Positions 24,721 to 39,900 of a stretch of DNA of 64,000 nucleotides are shown here, piece after piece (within the stretch, counting starts at the first letter, position 1; each line of letters opens with the position of its first letter). Below the pieces are notes generated by a model. The model did no database searches. It saw only the letters and a list, made by a program, of their open reading frames with translations, and was not told the origin of the DNA. The position numbers and the translations under genes were made by a program. The stretch comes from Cristatella mucedo (Eukaryota > Bryozoa > Phylactolaemata > Cristatellidae): assembly GCA_009760855.2 (NCBI GenBank), contig WPIO01000004.1, positions 13,897,501 through 13,961,500 on the forward strand, read 5' to 3'.

Positions 24721-24922
24721 GGGAAAGAATGGCCCTAATCTCTATGCGAGGTCGAGTAATTGGCTTAGTCTTTGATCCAGAATCCAGGTTTATACCCATC
24801 GCTCTTTTCCTCTCGCCCGAGATACCTAAAATAGAGAAGGATATCTGGTCCAGTTTTTAGTTTTTGCGCGAACTTAACGACGACTCATCTTGGCCCTGCA
24901 AGGTGCTATTTTATATTTGTAG

Positions 24923-25068
24923 GAATTTGCTTAATTCTGGTGCTTGTGCTTCTAAATGGTCGTGACGGCTTCGAAATTAACGTTGTTGGTCCAAAGAAAT
25001 TACTAATGCCTTTTGAGCAGCCATTCAATGTCAGCTGGAAATTTGACTCAAAGGAAATTTTTATCACG
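24923..25068 (+). CDS. Gene A exon: signal-peptide core and start of domain 1
   Basis: Acceptor ATTTTATATTTGTAG, donor GTAAGA, phase 1 to 0 (2 + 48 codons). It begins with the hydrophobic ICLILVLVLL, then FEINVVGPKKLL and FNVSWKFDSK. The N-x-S sequon directly before Trp is also present in gene B (VNLTW). In this frame a TAG lies just upstream near 24,830 and no ATG follows it, so a separate start exon is required. Signal-peptide exons that end in phase 1 are common in Ig-superfamily genes. Confidence 0.7.
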
Positions 25069-28000
25069 GTAAGATAAGTTCAAAATCATGTATTACATTT
25101 CAAATATTTATTTAAAAACAATGCATCGTGTTTTTGTAGATTATTTTTAACTGGCCTGAGTAATAAGCTTCTACCTTGCCGAAAGATGGCTAATGAATGG
25201 AGCTCTTAATAGTGACTTAAATACAGCATGGTTATACGCTAAGACAAATATATGCCCGATGTTTGTTTTAAAATTTAGACAAACAAGACTATCCAAAAAG
25301 AAATTAGATGGTGCCGTATTTTTTTAAAGCATGTCTATACTGCTTAACAAATTTCCAGGCACATGGAAATTAAAATTCCGAATCATTGCCGAAAAGTTGT
25401 GTCCTTACAATCCTCTCATCATTAGATTTTCAATGCTTACAGAGGCTCATAGATTGGAGGGAACACAGAATTATTTTTTGGAGGGCAAAACCCCGCAAGT
25501 AATAAAGAATTATAGTGCATGATCTTAGCGTTTATTCTGATTGAAATCGGTGGATTTTAATACCTTCACAAACCATGCCTACTTACCCACCAGACTGCCC
25601 CTACCTCAGCTCCAGCTCAGGCCCGATAAAGGGAGTAGCCCCAGGTCACTTCTAACCTTGACCTCAAGGGGGCAATAATTTCCACCATGCCCACCCCTTG
25701 GCTCAGCCGCTTCTCAGAGTCAAATCTTTCAGAACAGTACTGCTTTGGGAAAGTGTTTGGCTTGAATAGTTTTGCGCATGCATCAGTCTGTGCAGATGAT
25801 ATTTAAAAGACGCCAGGGCAGTCTAGCGCGAGCATCGGGATATAATATTAAGAAAACTGAGAAAATGCCAAATTGCGTTCTCTTAACTATTGTTTTAGAC
25901 AATAAATCCGAACATAATTGCCCTCTGAAAGGGAGAACAGCTGTCTTAGCCAGGCGTGTAGAGATAGATTTGACATGTAGAGATAGACTTCCGGAGACGA
26001 GCTCTTTTTTACTAGATAAGGTTCGTTTTTACTAGACTGATTTGAGGTAGCCACTTCGTATGCAGGAACCATAAAACGTTGTTTCTGGAAGTTCACAGGT
26101 TGTGACTAAGCACTTGAACTTGTCGGAGGTGGCTTTATGGAGTTACAACTATATGCAATTTGTCACAAGTATTGCTGCAGAATTCTTGTTGTTTATTGAA
26201 CATGACCACTAGCCATTCGATCGTGCTTCGTTTGAAGCAAATATAAAATGCCTAGAAAGAGATTAAGTTCTCTGAGGGCGCTATATCAATTGTGTTATTA
26301 TTTTTATTCATATAGAAGCCAATGATTGAAGAGAATCAAGTTCCATGATGCTTGATGACATATGTCGCACAATTTATCCAGCAGAAATAACAAATAAACT
26401 TCTGAAGTGATGTAAAACCAAAGCTGATCTGAGATTCTAAATTTAAAATTCGTTGGTAAAATGTAAGCCGAGTAATTAATTTAGAAGGCGCAAAGCTACA
26501 CAGTAAATAGACCGGCTTAAAAGTCACAAGCTTGTACATCAGCAAGCTGTAAACATATACCTCAAAGTTCTAAGGTTCAATAAGCTGGAAAAAAGTTGCA
26601 TAGGATACAGAGATTGGTAAATTTGTTATCCGTAGATTTTTTCTTCTTGCTTACTCCCGGTTTAGACTTGGTTTCCATAATTAGTTTTGCCTTTCATACG
26701 GAAATCGGTACACAATTTTCAATCGCATTTCTGCCAAATTTTTGTGACAGGTACATATACAAAAGTTTGATGGGTGGATTCATGTTTTCAGGATTTTCTA
26801 TGCATTTACCTTCAAAGCGCTATACATTGATCTAATAAAAATAAAAATAAATTATTAAGTAAATTGAACTAACTTACTAGTTATGAACAAACCCATTGTG
26901 ATTCAGAAATTGGAAAGGCTGACGTTCAAAATTGGCTCTGCCAGCATATCTCTCGTTGAATCAGCTCGAAATCTAGGTGTCATGTTCCAAAGTGACCTCT
27001 CGTTTGACGACCACATCAGCTCCACAATCAAGTCTGGTTACTTTCACCCCCATAACATTGCTAAAATTCGGGTTTGTTTAGATAAGGATACCACGTCTAA
27101 GTTGGTCCATGCATTTGTGACATCCCGTCTTGACTTCTGCAACTCGCTGCTTGCTGGCCTACCGGCAAGTGCAATCAGGCGATTACAACTGGTGCAAAAC
27201 TCCGCAGCTTGGCCTGTCTGTCGTGTGCGGCGCAGTTGCCACATCACACCACTTCTCGCCGACCTGTACTGGCTCCCAGTGAAGCAACGGATTGACTTCA
27301 AGGTTTTGTGGCTCACTTTTAGGTCACTTCCTTCTTTGGCTCCAGCCTATCTCTCAGATCTACTCCCCCACCAGGCCAAGCATCGTACCACTCGCTTTTC
27401 GGAATCCAACAGTTTACCAATACCTCGTACAAACCTCAAATCTTTTGGAAACCGTGCATTTAGCTCGTATGCTCCCAAAGCCTGGAACTCACTCCCGACT
27501 TGCGTCAGAACATCCCCTGACTTGACCACATTTAAAAAGAACTTAAAACACACCTATTTAGGACAGCATTTAGTGGGTCCCTGTGATTCGTCCTCGATGT
27601 GCTTATGCGTGCTGACACTGTGCATGCTGCCACTAACCACACTTGCATGCTGACCCTGTGCATGTCACCCCTAAGCATGTTATTCATGTTGTTTATCAAG
27701 CACGATATTACTCACCATTCAATAGCGTTTCCCTTTGCAGCAAATGTAAAGCGCCTAGAAAGAGATTGAGTTCTCTGAGAGCGCTTTATCAGGTGCATTA
27801 TTATTACTACTATTATAATTATTATTAAAATATCATGCATAGAAACAGGTCACAATAAATGAAAAGAAATTAGCCTTAGTAAGTGCTTTTGAAAGGGAGG
27901 CAGATTTGAGACAACCGTGTGCATATGCGACAGTACAGCGGTCATGCAACATGTTTCGTGATCGACTCAGTTGTAAAGATCTTCGAAAGAGCAGAGGCCA

Positions 28001-28570
28001 ACCTTTAATACTTGAATTTGTGAGCCACGATGAAACACATTCTCGCAGCAAGGCAGGAGAGATAGCTCGATTTTTTATCTCACTCAGCAAAGACAAGTTT
28101 AGTAGAATTCATAAGTTGTCAGTCAAACGCCATGATGTGCAGGCAAGAGCGAACCGCACCGACTCAGCGGTGGTCTGGAGAAGATATTTTGGAGCGGTCT
28201 TTAGGTTTTCTAGTTTCCACAAGTGCTAAGTTAGCGCGAGGAAAGGATAGGATAGTTCTTTTAAATGACCTCGGAGTGACCTTGCAGGACAGTTGTGACC
28301 GATAGGCATCACGGATGCGGTCTCGGGTTGAAGCTACCACAGAGTGTTAGGGTCGGCAGCGGATGTAACGACATCTTCGTCACAACAGAACTATCGAAGC
28401 AAATACCAGCACCTAGCAAACGCTGACCAAACGCTTTGTTTTCAACAGCCTACAAGTGACATCGATTAAATGTATACTTCACGATACCTCGGTTGGCACG
28501 CAAAGCCTGACACTAGCACAGCAGTTCAGTCAAGTGTGATATCGCCAAACCGTTGGTGGCCACGTGGTTG

Positions 28571-28629
<59 letters not shown>

Positions 28630-31600
28630 GACAGAGTAAGAATTCGACATAGCATCCGTAGTTCAAAAGGAGCTACTGCAGTTCATATAGGACGCGTGAG
28701 ACCAAATTTCTTTGACTCGCTAGCTGGGTCATTCTATCTTGCTTTGGTGGCGTTACGAATGTCTCGTTACAGTGGCAGATGAACTGAAGGAAACAGGGGA
28801 GCACAGGCAACCTCATAAGTTAGTTTTCGTAGTTTTTCCTGTACATAAGTTAACCCTTTTCCAGGATGTCAGCGAAAACGACGAATCGAGGTTTTGACGG
28901 TTGCTTTAATGAAACTATTTAACATACGAGATGATTACCAAAGATCCAAATTATGAATAATCGGCGATGTTTTCACTTACGTATGCATGCTCGCCGCACA
29001 GGCAAAATACCCGTAGAATGCATACAGACTGCCCAAAAGCTACAAGCGTCAAACTCCAGCTAGAAAGAACATGTCAGGAGCTCACGAAGCGCTTATGTTG
29101 CTCACGAAGCGCTTATGTTGCTTGATGGAGAGCCAGCGCAAATTGGTAAGAAGTGGTGTAATGTGATAATTGCAAAGCTTACGACAGACAAGCCTAGCTG
29201 CAAAGTATTGCACCAGCTGTAAGCGTCTTATGGGTCTAAGCCTAGGGTTAAGGTGCTTGCACTCAATACCCGGTCGCATGTTTGAGTCGTGCGGCAAACA
29301 GTTTTTTATTGGACTCTGCAAGCGGATTAGTAACCACTGAGGCTATTCAGCCACTGTAAAAGTGAGGCCATTAGATCAGCCACAATTTAATTTATTCTAT
29401 TTTATTGAAAATATTAATGAGAAATGCGAGCAGTGAGTAGTTATCGAGGCGGAATTTAAAAAAAAAACAGGGACCCATTGGCGAGGCATCTTTTTACAAA
29501 TAGGCTCGAATTTTTGAAATTATTTGTTGCTGAAAGTAGAAAGACTTTGCTGTCGGCCGAATTCTGTCGTTGTGTGAAAGGTTGGTTTGGAAGGGTACAC
29601 AGAAGACTTTGTGCACATCTAACCGAAGATATGCCGGCCGAGCAAATTGTGAGGGCTTGCTATTCAAATTTCTGAGCAGCACTAGGTTTGTGCGTAACTT
29701 TAACTTGATTTTATATCTATTCAGGTTAAAAAAGTTTTGTTGCCATCCCAGTGCAAATGTCATCAATACACGCAGCAGGAGATTCGAGATGTTGTGACGT
29801 GCGAGAAGGCAGGGGATCAAAGCATAGGTGCAGCTGTGTGCCAACTGCATTTAAAATAAAAGCCTAGATTGTGTTTGTCGATTAATCTGTAAGAGGGAGA
29901 GTAGACTTTGTGAAAATAAGTGATCCGCGCTCATATTCCTGGGAAGTATGCAGCATTTCAGAGGTTCCACGGATGACTGCTGTCCGTTGACATCAATCCC
30001 CTGAAGTCTACGACCACGATGAGATCTAAGCCGGTGCAGTGCAGTGCCAGTGATTTCCCGGTGAGATGAGAAGCATTCAAGAAAAAGTAGTTGGCGATAA
30101 AAAAAAGTATCAGTGCGACCGAAAGACTCAGGAAGACAAGCTGAGAGACCATATCTAATGCTGCATTCTTTAGAATTTCTTTACACATTCGCAACAGAAT
30201 TCGAGAGTAGCCCCTGAGTTGGTGGCTGATAATAATCAGCTTAGGATGTTACGTTTGCAATAAGTTACAAGAGACGCAGCACGATGATCGGCAACTCTTA
30301 ACCAGCTGTGACATTTTGTCCGAATGAGAATCCACATTAGATTGCACAGTGCAACAGTGTTTCTTATAGTGAAACATTAATGAATTCAAAAAAAATCTTT
30401 TCATCTTTTGAGCTTTTATCGTATAAAGATTAATCGATCCTGCAGGAGACTTTGCATTCAGGAAGTTTAACGCAGTATGCAACAGCAAATTTATATAATC
30501 TATAATAATATTTACTGAGTTATTCAGCGCTAAAAAATAGGCATTCCAATATTTCTAGGATTGAAATAGCTCTACACATTTTTTGACGTGAATGTAGCAG
30601 GATGTCTAGACTATTCTACATCGCCAAGCTCAATGCAATCACAAGCTATCAGGAGAATTCGGGATTTAATGTCGGCGCTCACCACATAGGCACAGAAGAA
30701 GAGGTTAAGGGACCTGGACGCACTGGGCCTAGCTGAAGGGGTGCTTCGGGGTGCTAAGCAACAGGGTACGCCCCAAATGCTTCTTATTATTAGCCTGTGG
30801 TCGCAAGTTCAAGGTCAAATGTCATCCTTTGCTCAATCGGGGCTAATTAAGCCTTTAACATAATACAAATTATTTGCATAGCACCCCAAGAGAACTTAAT
30901 CCTTATCCAGGCACTATACATATCAAGTCCACAACATTGATTGTTTTAAAGGTGAGCGCCTTACGACACCGGACTACACCAGAAAGGAATTCACAACACC
31001 GTTTACACATGACAATTAAAACATCCTCTCCTTGCGATGGCCTCAAATAGCAGTAGAGAAGACAACTGGTTTATTGACTCTTTTCCTGGCGACTGCTTCA
31101 CATACATATGGAAATTGAATTGTTGGAGCCAATGCCTTAATATCAGAGGAGCAGGTCTCAGAGCTTCATTTTCCACAATTAAAACACTGTTACATTGTTC
31201 TAAAACGCTGACACAATAAAAGTATCCACTGGTGCTAGGAGCGAGCAGCCACTTTATGGCAAGGTAAATAGTGTCAACACTTGCATCTGTGATCCTGACG
31301 TGCAATTAATCTAGTGATAGATATCTATTAGTACTCAGGAAATATATTAATAGACTGAGAATTTTTCACGATGCTTGTGCAATGACGATTCAGTTACTTG
31401 TACGTCCTCGCTTAGCCACAGGAAATGACACTATAGGTTCTTTCTTTGTTTCCACCATGTTCAGAAGGCAGCTTGAAAATGGCAAGCAAGTAAAAACGTG
31501 AATTGAAAAGGGGAAAGTGCGTTCCTTAGACGCTTAGTAATAATAATAATAATAATAATTCACTTGATAAAGCGCCCTCAGAGAACTTAATCTCTCTCTA

Positions 31601-34600
31601 GGCGCTTTACATTTGCTGTAAAGTGAAATGCAATTGAATGGTAAATAAAATCATGCTTGAAAAACCGACGAAATGAATAATTTGGTTAGGGGTGACATGT
31701 ACAGGGTCAGCATGCAAATGTGGTTAGTGGCAGCATGCACAGTGTCAGCACGCATAAGCACATCAAAGACGAATCACAGGGACCCACTAAATGCTGTCCT
31801 AAATAGGTGTGTTTTTAGGTTCCTTTTAAATGTGGTCAGGTCAGGGGATGTTCTGACGCAGGTCGGGAGGGAGTTCCAGGCTGTGGGAGCATACGAACTA
31901 AATGCACGGTCTCCAAAGGATTTAAGGTTTATATGAGGTATTTCTAGACAGTTGGATTCCGAAAAGCGGGTGGTACGATGCTTGGCCTGATGGGGTAGTA
32001 TATCTGACAGATAGGCTGGAGCCATAGAATGAAGGGACCTAAAAATGAGCGACAAAACCTTTAAGTCAATCCGTTGCTTGACTGGTAGCCAGTGCAGGTC
32101 GGCGAGAAGTGGAGTAATGTGGCAACTGCGACGCTCACGACAGACAAGCCTAGCTGCCGAGTTTTGCACCAGCTGCAATCGCCTGATCGCACATGCTGGT
32201 AGGCCAGTAAGCAGTGAGTTGCAGAAGTCAAGACGGGATGTCACGAATACATAGACCAACTTAGATGTAGTATTCTTATCTAAACAAGCCCGAATTTTAG
32301 CAATGCTTTGAAGCTGAAAATAGGCAGATTTGACTGTGGAGCTGATATGGTCGTCTAATGAGAGGTCGTCAGGGCTGCTTATTCGGCTGCTTAATCTATC
32401 AGTCCGTCTATCTGTCGGTCTTGGTTTGAGATCCCACAGGCTTTCGAAAACTTGCTACTCTAAATGACGCGAGTGTAAAATATTTCCCACCAGCAAGCTG
32501 CCATTTCCGACGCGAGCCAACATTTTAAACTTGAATGCGGCTATTGAATTGTACACTGAAGGAAGAAATCGCTCAACAACTACTTTCTCAGATTTTTAGG
32601 GCGTTTCACATAATATGAAAACTCATGTGAGTAATTTCTATTTAGTATTTCGTAAAATACATTGAAAACTGTCCGGATACAACTACTTCACCAGCCACGC
32701 TTATCTTCAACGGCCGAAAGCAAAGGTCTTCGATTGACAACTCATATCACTTTGTGGGTCCAACCGTGGATGGCATCTTTGAAGGCAGCGGAGAAATGTG
32801 CCTAACAATCGTAAACGCTCGGCTAATTTGGCGAGTGAATAATTGTTCAAGCTTTAGATTAATCGCTGGAATCATGAATGTCGACAGCATCGCGGTGTCA
32901 GACGAAGCATCAGTAACCATCTACGGTACATCTATGATAGTTTGATTGGCAGCTTCAACTGTCTGCTACATTTTACGAGGGCACGCTAGCACAGACAGCA
33001 TCGACGTTTGCCCCTCACGTTCACGCACGCCACGCACGAACACGCGCATATACACACATTCAAGAGCTCCAAAGTAGAAGTATACAGAAATTGATTAGCG
33101 CGAGCTTTGCAGATCCACCTCGTATAGCCGACCCCACGTATAGACTGGTGTCTGCCGTTGACAGCGAGGAGCTGCTGTTTGCCTGCGAAGCTTCCGGCGT
33201 GCCGCCGCCTATTGTGTATTGGATCAGATCAAAAGCGACGCTGCGAAGCTTGTACCATCCGGAACCTATTCATTTGTGGTAAGCCTTCGTTCTCACTCGG
33301 CGCCATTCATACTTCAACAGTCATGTGTAAGCAGCAGATCTACCTGGCTGCGTATACCTAATTAGACCTGCTAATTATACCTAATTTCCCTGGTAGGTGA
33401 ACCCGCAATTACTTTTGATGCCAGCTGAACATGAACTACCTGTGTACCAAAGGTCCCAACGATAAGTAATTCATACTGCAGCCTATAATTCAAGTACATG
33501 CATCACAATATCGCACAAATACTGTCCATACTCTCACGCTGACCTTACTCGCATGCTGTTACTCTAGACGATAGATTGCACTTTATTAATTAGAGACCTT
33601 TTTTTTTAAATAGATCGCACTCTGATAGTTTGCCAAAGTCATCTACTGTTCAAGTTTTACATAGCCAAAATATTTAATGGGCAATTTTCTAAAGCTAATA
33701 TTGGTAGCATTCATCCGCTAGTAAATTTAGTTCTGTTTTGAAGTTTCCACGAAGTAAAATAATTACCTCATCTAGTGAAGGTCAAGATATTAGTATCTAG
33801 GACTCAGTCTAATGAAAAAGTTCTTCTGGCCACTTTAGATTTCTGCTGGTCATTAGGAATGCTATCTTAGTTGCATGACTCCGTGCAGTGAAATTGTATA
33901 GTTATAACGCTGGTGCTACGCTATTAGAGATAAAAATGTCAGGTTGTTCATACGAATTCATTAAACGAATCTCTCGTCTGCAGATGGTAGTGTACATCGC
34001 TCACATCAAACAAGCTATCGGTATATTTTTTCCGGAATTGTTGTATTCAAAATGCTTGTATTCAAAATGATTAGCTCACGATGTTGTGATTCTTTAGCTT
34101 AATGGCATGAAAAATATTTTCAATATAATAAACCATTCGAAAGTAGCAGCATATTTCTTATCAATGCCAGAAAGCTTTACTGAATACGGACTTCAATCTT
34201 CATTGTTAAATAATTGTGGTGTGTTCCTCATTATAAGTTTAGAAAACTTCTAGAAAATTTATGTCTCCTTTTAGTGATAGGAAAAGTAAAGTCACGAATC
34301 CAAAGGTTTGAAAAAATTAGGAGGAATTTCACACTTTCAGGCATCCTTTGTTCATCGTGGAGTTCAGTGGATCAGTAATCTCTGCTGCAGATGCAACTAC
34401 AGTAGCGTCTTCTAAGGAAGATGGATGGCTATTGAAAATGCGCTGGCCGCCGTGACCATCGTAGATAGTTATATTACTAAAGTTTTAATCAGTAGAGAAG
34501 TGACTGCCTATTAGCAATTAAAGTGGTGAAACTTGGTTCTTCTACAGCCTCTTCAGCTTCTTGTTTTATTTAAGGGGCGACTTCCACCAATTCTAGCTCA

Positions 34601-36100
34601 GGAGGCAAATTCAGGCAACTACACGTGCGTCGCTAGTAATGCCTATGGAACTGCGTCAGCAACAATTGAGCTTGCAGTCAGAAGTAAGCAAGCATGAGTG
34701 TCTACATTTATTCGTAATCGATCGTGGTTAATCAGTGAATTGTTCAAATTTGTCTTTATTAAAGTCAATGCGAGGTTTTATTGGTAGGAGGGAGACTCCA
34801 AGTGACGACAAATCGGCAGAAATATTCCAGGAAACTGGTACGAATGCTTCACTGGAGTGTACGGGAGATAGCCTCGATCGCATCACTGAAGCATGGTGGG
34901 AACATAAGCGAAGACGCATATTTGAGCAGAACAAGAACGATTTCAGGCAAGCTGTAAACTCTTGCAACTTTACTTGGCCAGTAGTTATTAAATATGGGGT
35001 GCTTTTCCAAATTCTGCGAAAAAAATTCGTTGAATTCTGTTTAAACTACCCGCTCACTCAAACGTTTAGCAATACATAGAATTCAGTGTCCTAGATATTC
35101 ATGTATTTCCCCTCCAAAAAAGAAACAGAATAGGCATTGAAAAATCCACCTTAAACTACTCAAAATTAGTCTGCATCGAGGTGCTACATACATTACAAAG
35201 ATCAGACGCTGGATTTTTATGCACTGATCTGATTTTTATTGTGGCAGGTGTTAAACAATGAAAGTACTTGTGGTGGATGGATAAGCTTGTAACAGCAAAA
35301 GTTCTTAAAAAAGCAAGCAAATAAAACAATAATCCACAAAATTCGCCCGGACCAATGATTGAGGATACTTAAGCATTTTTATTTATTTAAAGAAAATCAA
35401 TGCTCTTATTTAAAAAAGTCTTGGTTTCACTTGCTAAAAACAGTTTGCCTTGGTAAAGAGACACTGGTGGCTGGTATTTTAAAGGGGGATATCTAGAGAG
35501 ATATTATCCCAACTTTGTTAGATCTAGATTATAGTAAATGTAAAGTACCTAGAAAGAGATTGAGTTCTCTATAGTGAGCTATATCAAATGCATTATTATT
35601 ATTATTAGGAAGGAAGCAAGAAATTGTATTGGGTCGAGCACTCAGTTACGCAAAAATATAACCAGCTGCTGCAAGCATCATCTGAAGCAGTCGGTAGCTA
35701 CCTAGAGAATTTTTACTTGCGCAGTAGTGGTTTGTTTCAAGGGTCTACCGCAAAGCCTGTTTCGGTGCTAGAATTCTGGCGAAAAGGCACATCACCAGAA
35801 AACTTAAACGATTGCATCTTCAGTTGCAAGTGCGACCTACCGTGGTTCGTACCAACTTAATCCTAACTTCTTGGCCGCCTTTGGATAACCCTGCCGGTCA
35901 ATGAATCAATTAATATAAGGTGGCTCCGTTCGACGATTGGCAGAATCATCGGCGCGCGGTGCGCGGTACTATCATCCCCCGGAGGGCATTCTGTCACTCA
36001 ATGGCATTCGTGGTGGGGGCCCATGCTAACCTGCAACTATTCATTCAACGACGATTCATAAGAGAGTGAGAGAGTGAGAGAGTGAGAGAGTGAGAGAGAA

Positions 36101-36131
<31 letters not shown>

Positions 36132-36144
36132 AAGAAAGAGAGAG

Positions 36145-36239
<95 letters not shown>

Positions 36240-36386
36240 GAGAAAGAGAGTGAGAGAGAGTGAGTGAGAGAGACACACACTCACACAGACGGAGACACAG
36301 AGAGAGAGAGAGAGGAAGAGAGAAAGTGAGAGAGAGTGAGAGAGAGTGGGAGAGAGTGAGTGAGAGAGAGACACACACAGACGGAG

Positions 36387-36440
<54 letters not shown>

Positions 36441-36867
36441 AAAAAGAGAGAGAGAGAGTGAGAGAGATGGAGATGGATGGATAGAGTGCGACCGTCATCC
36501 AGAGTGACAGTAGGGACAGGCGCGAAGTAGCGAAGCACCGGCTATAAGGACCGCGCGGGCCACCGATACGGTAGGTCACCGAAACTGGACAGCTCATGCG
36601 GTTACAGAGACTGCCAAGCTTTCCCCATCAAATTAAAAGGCTGGGATAGCTCACCAGTTATTATGTGTTGGCAAGCAAATTGGTCTAGTAAAGATAAACA
36701 CCAATTCCACGAACTGGTAAATTGCATTGAGTATTCCAGCTGTTGCAATGGTTTACGAAGCGCTAAACACAACGTTAAAACGTGACTGAATTAATTGTTG
36801 TCTCTATACTAATACTTAAAAATCTAAAAACCCTTTGTATATATATATATACACATATATACATATT

Positions 36868-36912
<45 letters not shown>

Positions 36913-39900
36913 GGTTGAGGAAAATATTTTTGTGCAGTGTTAAAAAGAGATTTTATCAATTTTTTATGAAATAATACTTTGAATTTAATAACGATTTAGT
37001 AAAAAAAGGGCACGAATATTTTCCTCAACGTTATAGTATTTGCATTAATTTAATGTATTTATATATCTTACGTTAACATATACATCCGGTATGTAGTGGA
37101 CATGCATACGCTCATTCGTAGGACAGAAGATGAAATGCATGACGCTTCAGAGTAATTATCTAAGAGCTACGATGGTGCTAGGCATGGTTTGAAGAGTGCC
37201 ATTCAAGAACATCTTTTTTAATGGGAAATTTCTGTAAATACGTCTTCTCTATCCCATCCCGCAAATAAAAGCACAGCAGGCTATTACAGCAAGCCTATGC
37301 AAACTTGTGGCAATGGGCTATTTTAAACAAATGAGTTCAACTATTAAGGAACGCGCCAGGCAGTCACAGGTTTAGAGAGCAATCTTGATCATTAGTAAGG
37401 GCGCACATTAATGTCGCAAAAACAGTTAGCGTTTGGTTAGCGACCTGGCTATGCATAAGCCAATCGTTATTGCGCGAGATGACAACGGTCTTAATAGACT
37501 GCACGTAAACTGTTGTGCTTATTGAGCTGTAAACTACACAGTGCTGTTAAAGCAAGATCGTGTACAGATTTTAGTTGTCTAGCAAGATGTCGGTCCACGT
37601 ACTTTCTCTTTCATACTCGAAGGCATCGAAGAGCGCAGCGAATCGCTGCGTGCCGCTGACGAGAAATTTGAACGAGCGAGACAAATGGTGGCGTACAGCC
37701 AATGCGATGCTTTATGCCCACGTCCACGATAATCAAGATCCCCCAGCAGACCTTGAAAAAGGTCATCTAAGCCGATTGAGCTCTGTAATTGCGAATAGTG
37801 ACAATTAAGATCAACTTAAGTTTCGCTCAACGCAGAGATATAGTTACTCTTACGGGGTATCTTTGGTCATGCGAATTCTAATATTAAAGATACACCGATA
37901 ATAAATATTAGAATCAAAGTAGATTTGGCTGGTGCAGAGGCTAATCCGAGACCCAAACTTGCGGAAAGCCTTTCTTGAAGTTACTTCCTGTTACCGAAAT
38001 GCAGAAAAGGCTCGAATTAAAAATGTCGTGTAGCAGGAAAATTTAGCTTCAGCTACTCTGATTAATTTTTGTGTGCGCAAAGAGAACCAGTAGAACCGTC
38101 TGCTTTTTGTGTTGAACTCGGCCACGCCTGTACACATGAGTTTGGGGTAGTAACCTGTGGCCCTAACATAGATCTTAAAACAATTAATTAGAAATTTAAC
38201 TTTCCTGAATTTCAGGATATCACATAATTGGAAGAAAACTGGGTTTGTGATGTCAATCAAACTCATTTTTAAAATTGATAACTCAAATAATGTGGAAAAC
38301 TACACTTGCAACTTCCGGTCATCGCGGAGCAGTCTATCAGCAACTATTCAAGTGGCTGGTGAGTAGATACGTTCGGGATGCAGGCACAAGACACTTTTAA
38401 CGAACGAGCACAAGTGTCATTAAATTCATTATTATTAAATTCATTAACTATCATTAAACTTTCTTTCGCCCTAAAGTTTCGGTTAAAAGGAGGATATAGC
38501 GTACGAATTGAAATGTATGCACAACTGCAACCACTACTAAACCCTCAACAGAGTCTTCAAGCGGAGACTCAATCAGAGTGCAACAGCTGTCAAGTCATGT
38601 GAGAGAGATCTATGAAGCTCCGTGCTAAAAGGGTGCCCCTAACGTACAAACTCGTGACGCGCGGAAAAACGAGTGCGTGCCCATTGCATAGACGAGCATC
38701 GCCAGTACACGGCATTACCCAATCATATCGCATCGAATATGCAATTGTGAATCAGTCTCTTGGTGGTACTAGAGGCTCTTGTAATACGTTCAAAGCCAAG
38801 CGGACAGACAATTCTTACTCTCTCCGAGAGGTTAAAGCAAGCCCCTTTTTGGCTGCAAGAGATATTAAAATACGCCGAGTCAGAATCGAGCGAGTGTACT
38901 CGAAAAGCTATGGAAGTGTTTGGCGAGTAAGGGACGCATGCAGACGCGACTCGGAAAATAAATGGACGGCGTATCGCTTCGCTTCAGACCCAGAGGGATG
39001 AGCTCCATGCGAAGGGAGTTCGGCGATTAATAGCATGCTCGCACGAAATCAGCCTATCAAAGAGACCCCTAGAACGATACGCTGGCGTTGGCAGCTTAAT
39101 TTGCAACCGAGCGCAGCAGGTGCTTTCGGTGTTTTACGCTAACTGGCTCGAGTGGTTCATGATAGGAGCCAGCTTCGCTGGACTTCCGCCGAATACAATC
39201 AGTGAAAATCTGATCTGTGAAAAACCTTCTGAAAAGAGATCAAATTCCGTGGAAATGCTAAAAAATCAATCTGCAATTCTGCACGTTGCCAACGGTAGTT
39301 AGGTGCACTTTTTTCAACTGAGCGCATGCATTGTTACCAGTAATCTTTGAAATCTATGAGTTGATGCGCATGCGTCTAATCGTCGCACATCGTCTGTGGT
39401 ACATAGTACTAGCTGCGTTCTTTTCTATACCGAAGTCTGGGAACTTGATGCCCATGTTTAGGACGAGCTGGATGGTAGCTATCCATGAGTTGCACGCCGC
39501 CTTGTTGTTATATATGTTATTAAGGCGAGATGGTGGAATCTCGAGTGGAAATCTATGCCCAGAGATACCAGAGATGCGTCTTTAAAATTGAGCTGCTTTC
39601 TTAGTTCTACACTAGTGGGTGTCCCCCAACGACAGAAATATGCTGCGGAGCTACTGTGAATAACAAAAGTTCTAAAGCTCAAGCTTTTTGGTTGGCTCAG
39701 CGACAAGTAAAATTTGGATCCTATGATCGTAGTAGTCAGTGCACTGAGTTTACCGGGAAAGGCCTGATAGGTTACTTTGATCGCGTGTAGCCCAGCCGTG
39801 TGGCACGTTGCTATTCTTGAAATCCCTGATGGCTTTCATCTGAGGTAAGCGTTCTGTCGGTTATGTCACGTATGCGTACACTTACTAGAAAGCAAATGCA

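Noticed and set aside
25359-25498. Open block between a good acceptor and a GTAATA donor inside the first intron of gene A
   Set aside because: Its entry phase is 1, but the preceding exon ends in phase 0, and it has no counterpart in gene B. The 24923-25068 exon joins cleanly to 32646 without it.
36037-36597. Long Leu/Ser or Glu/Arg open frames over the GA array
   Set aside because: They are the translation of a dinucleotide repeat in several frames and not a protein gene.
38612-39001. 129-codon plus-strand open frame inside gene A
   Set aside because: It is Arg/Lys/Ser rich with no known motif, is unspliced, and is not phase-compatible with the receptor exons.
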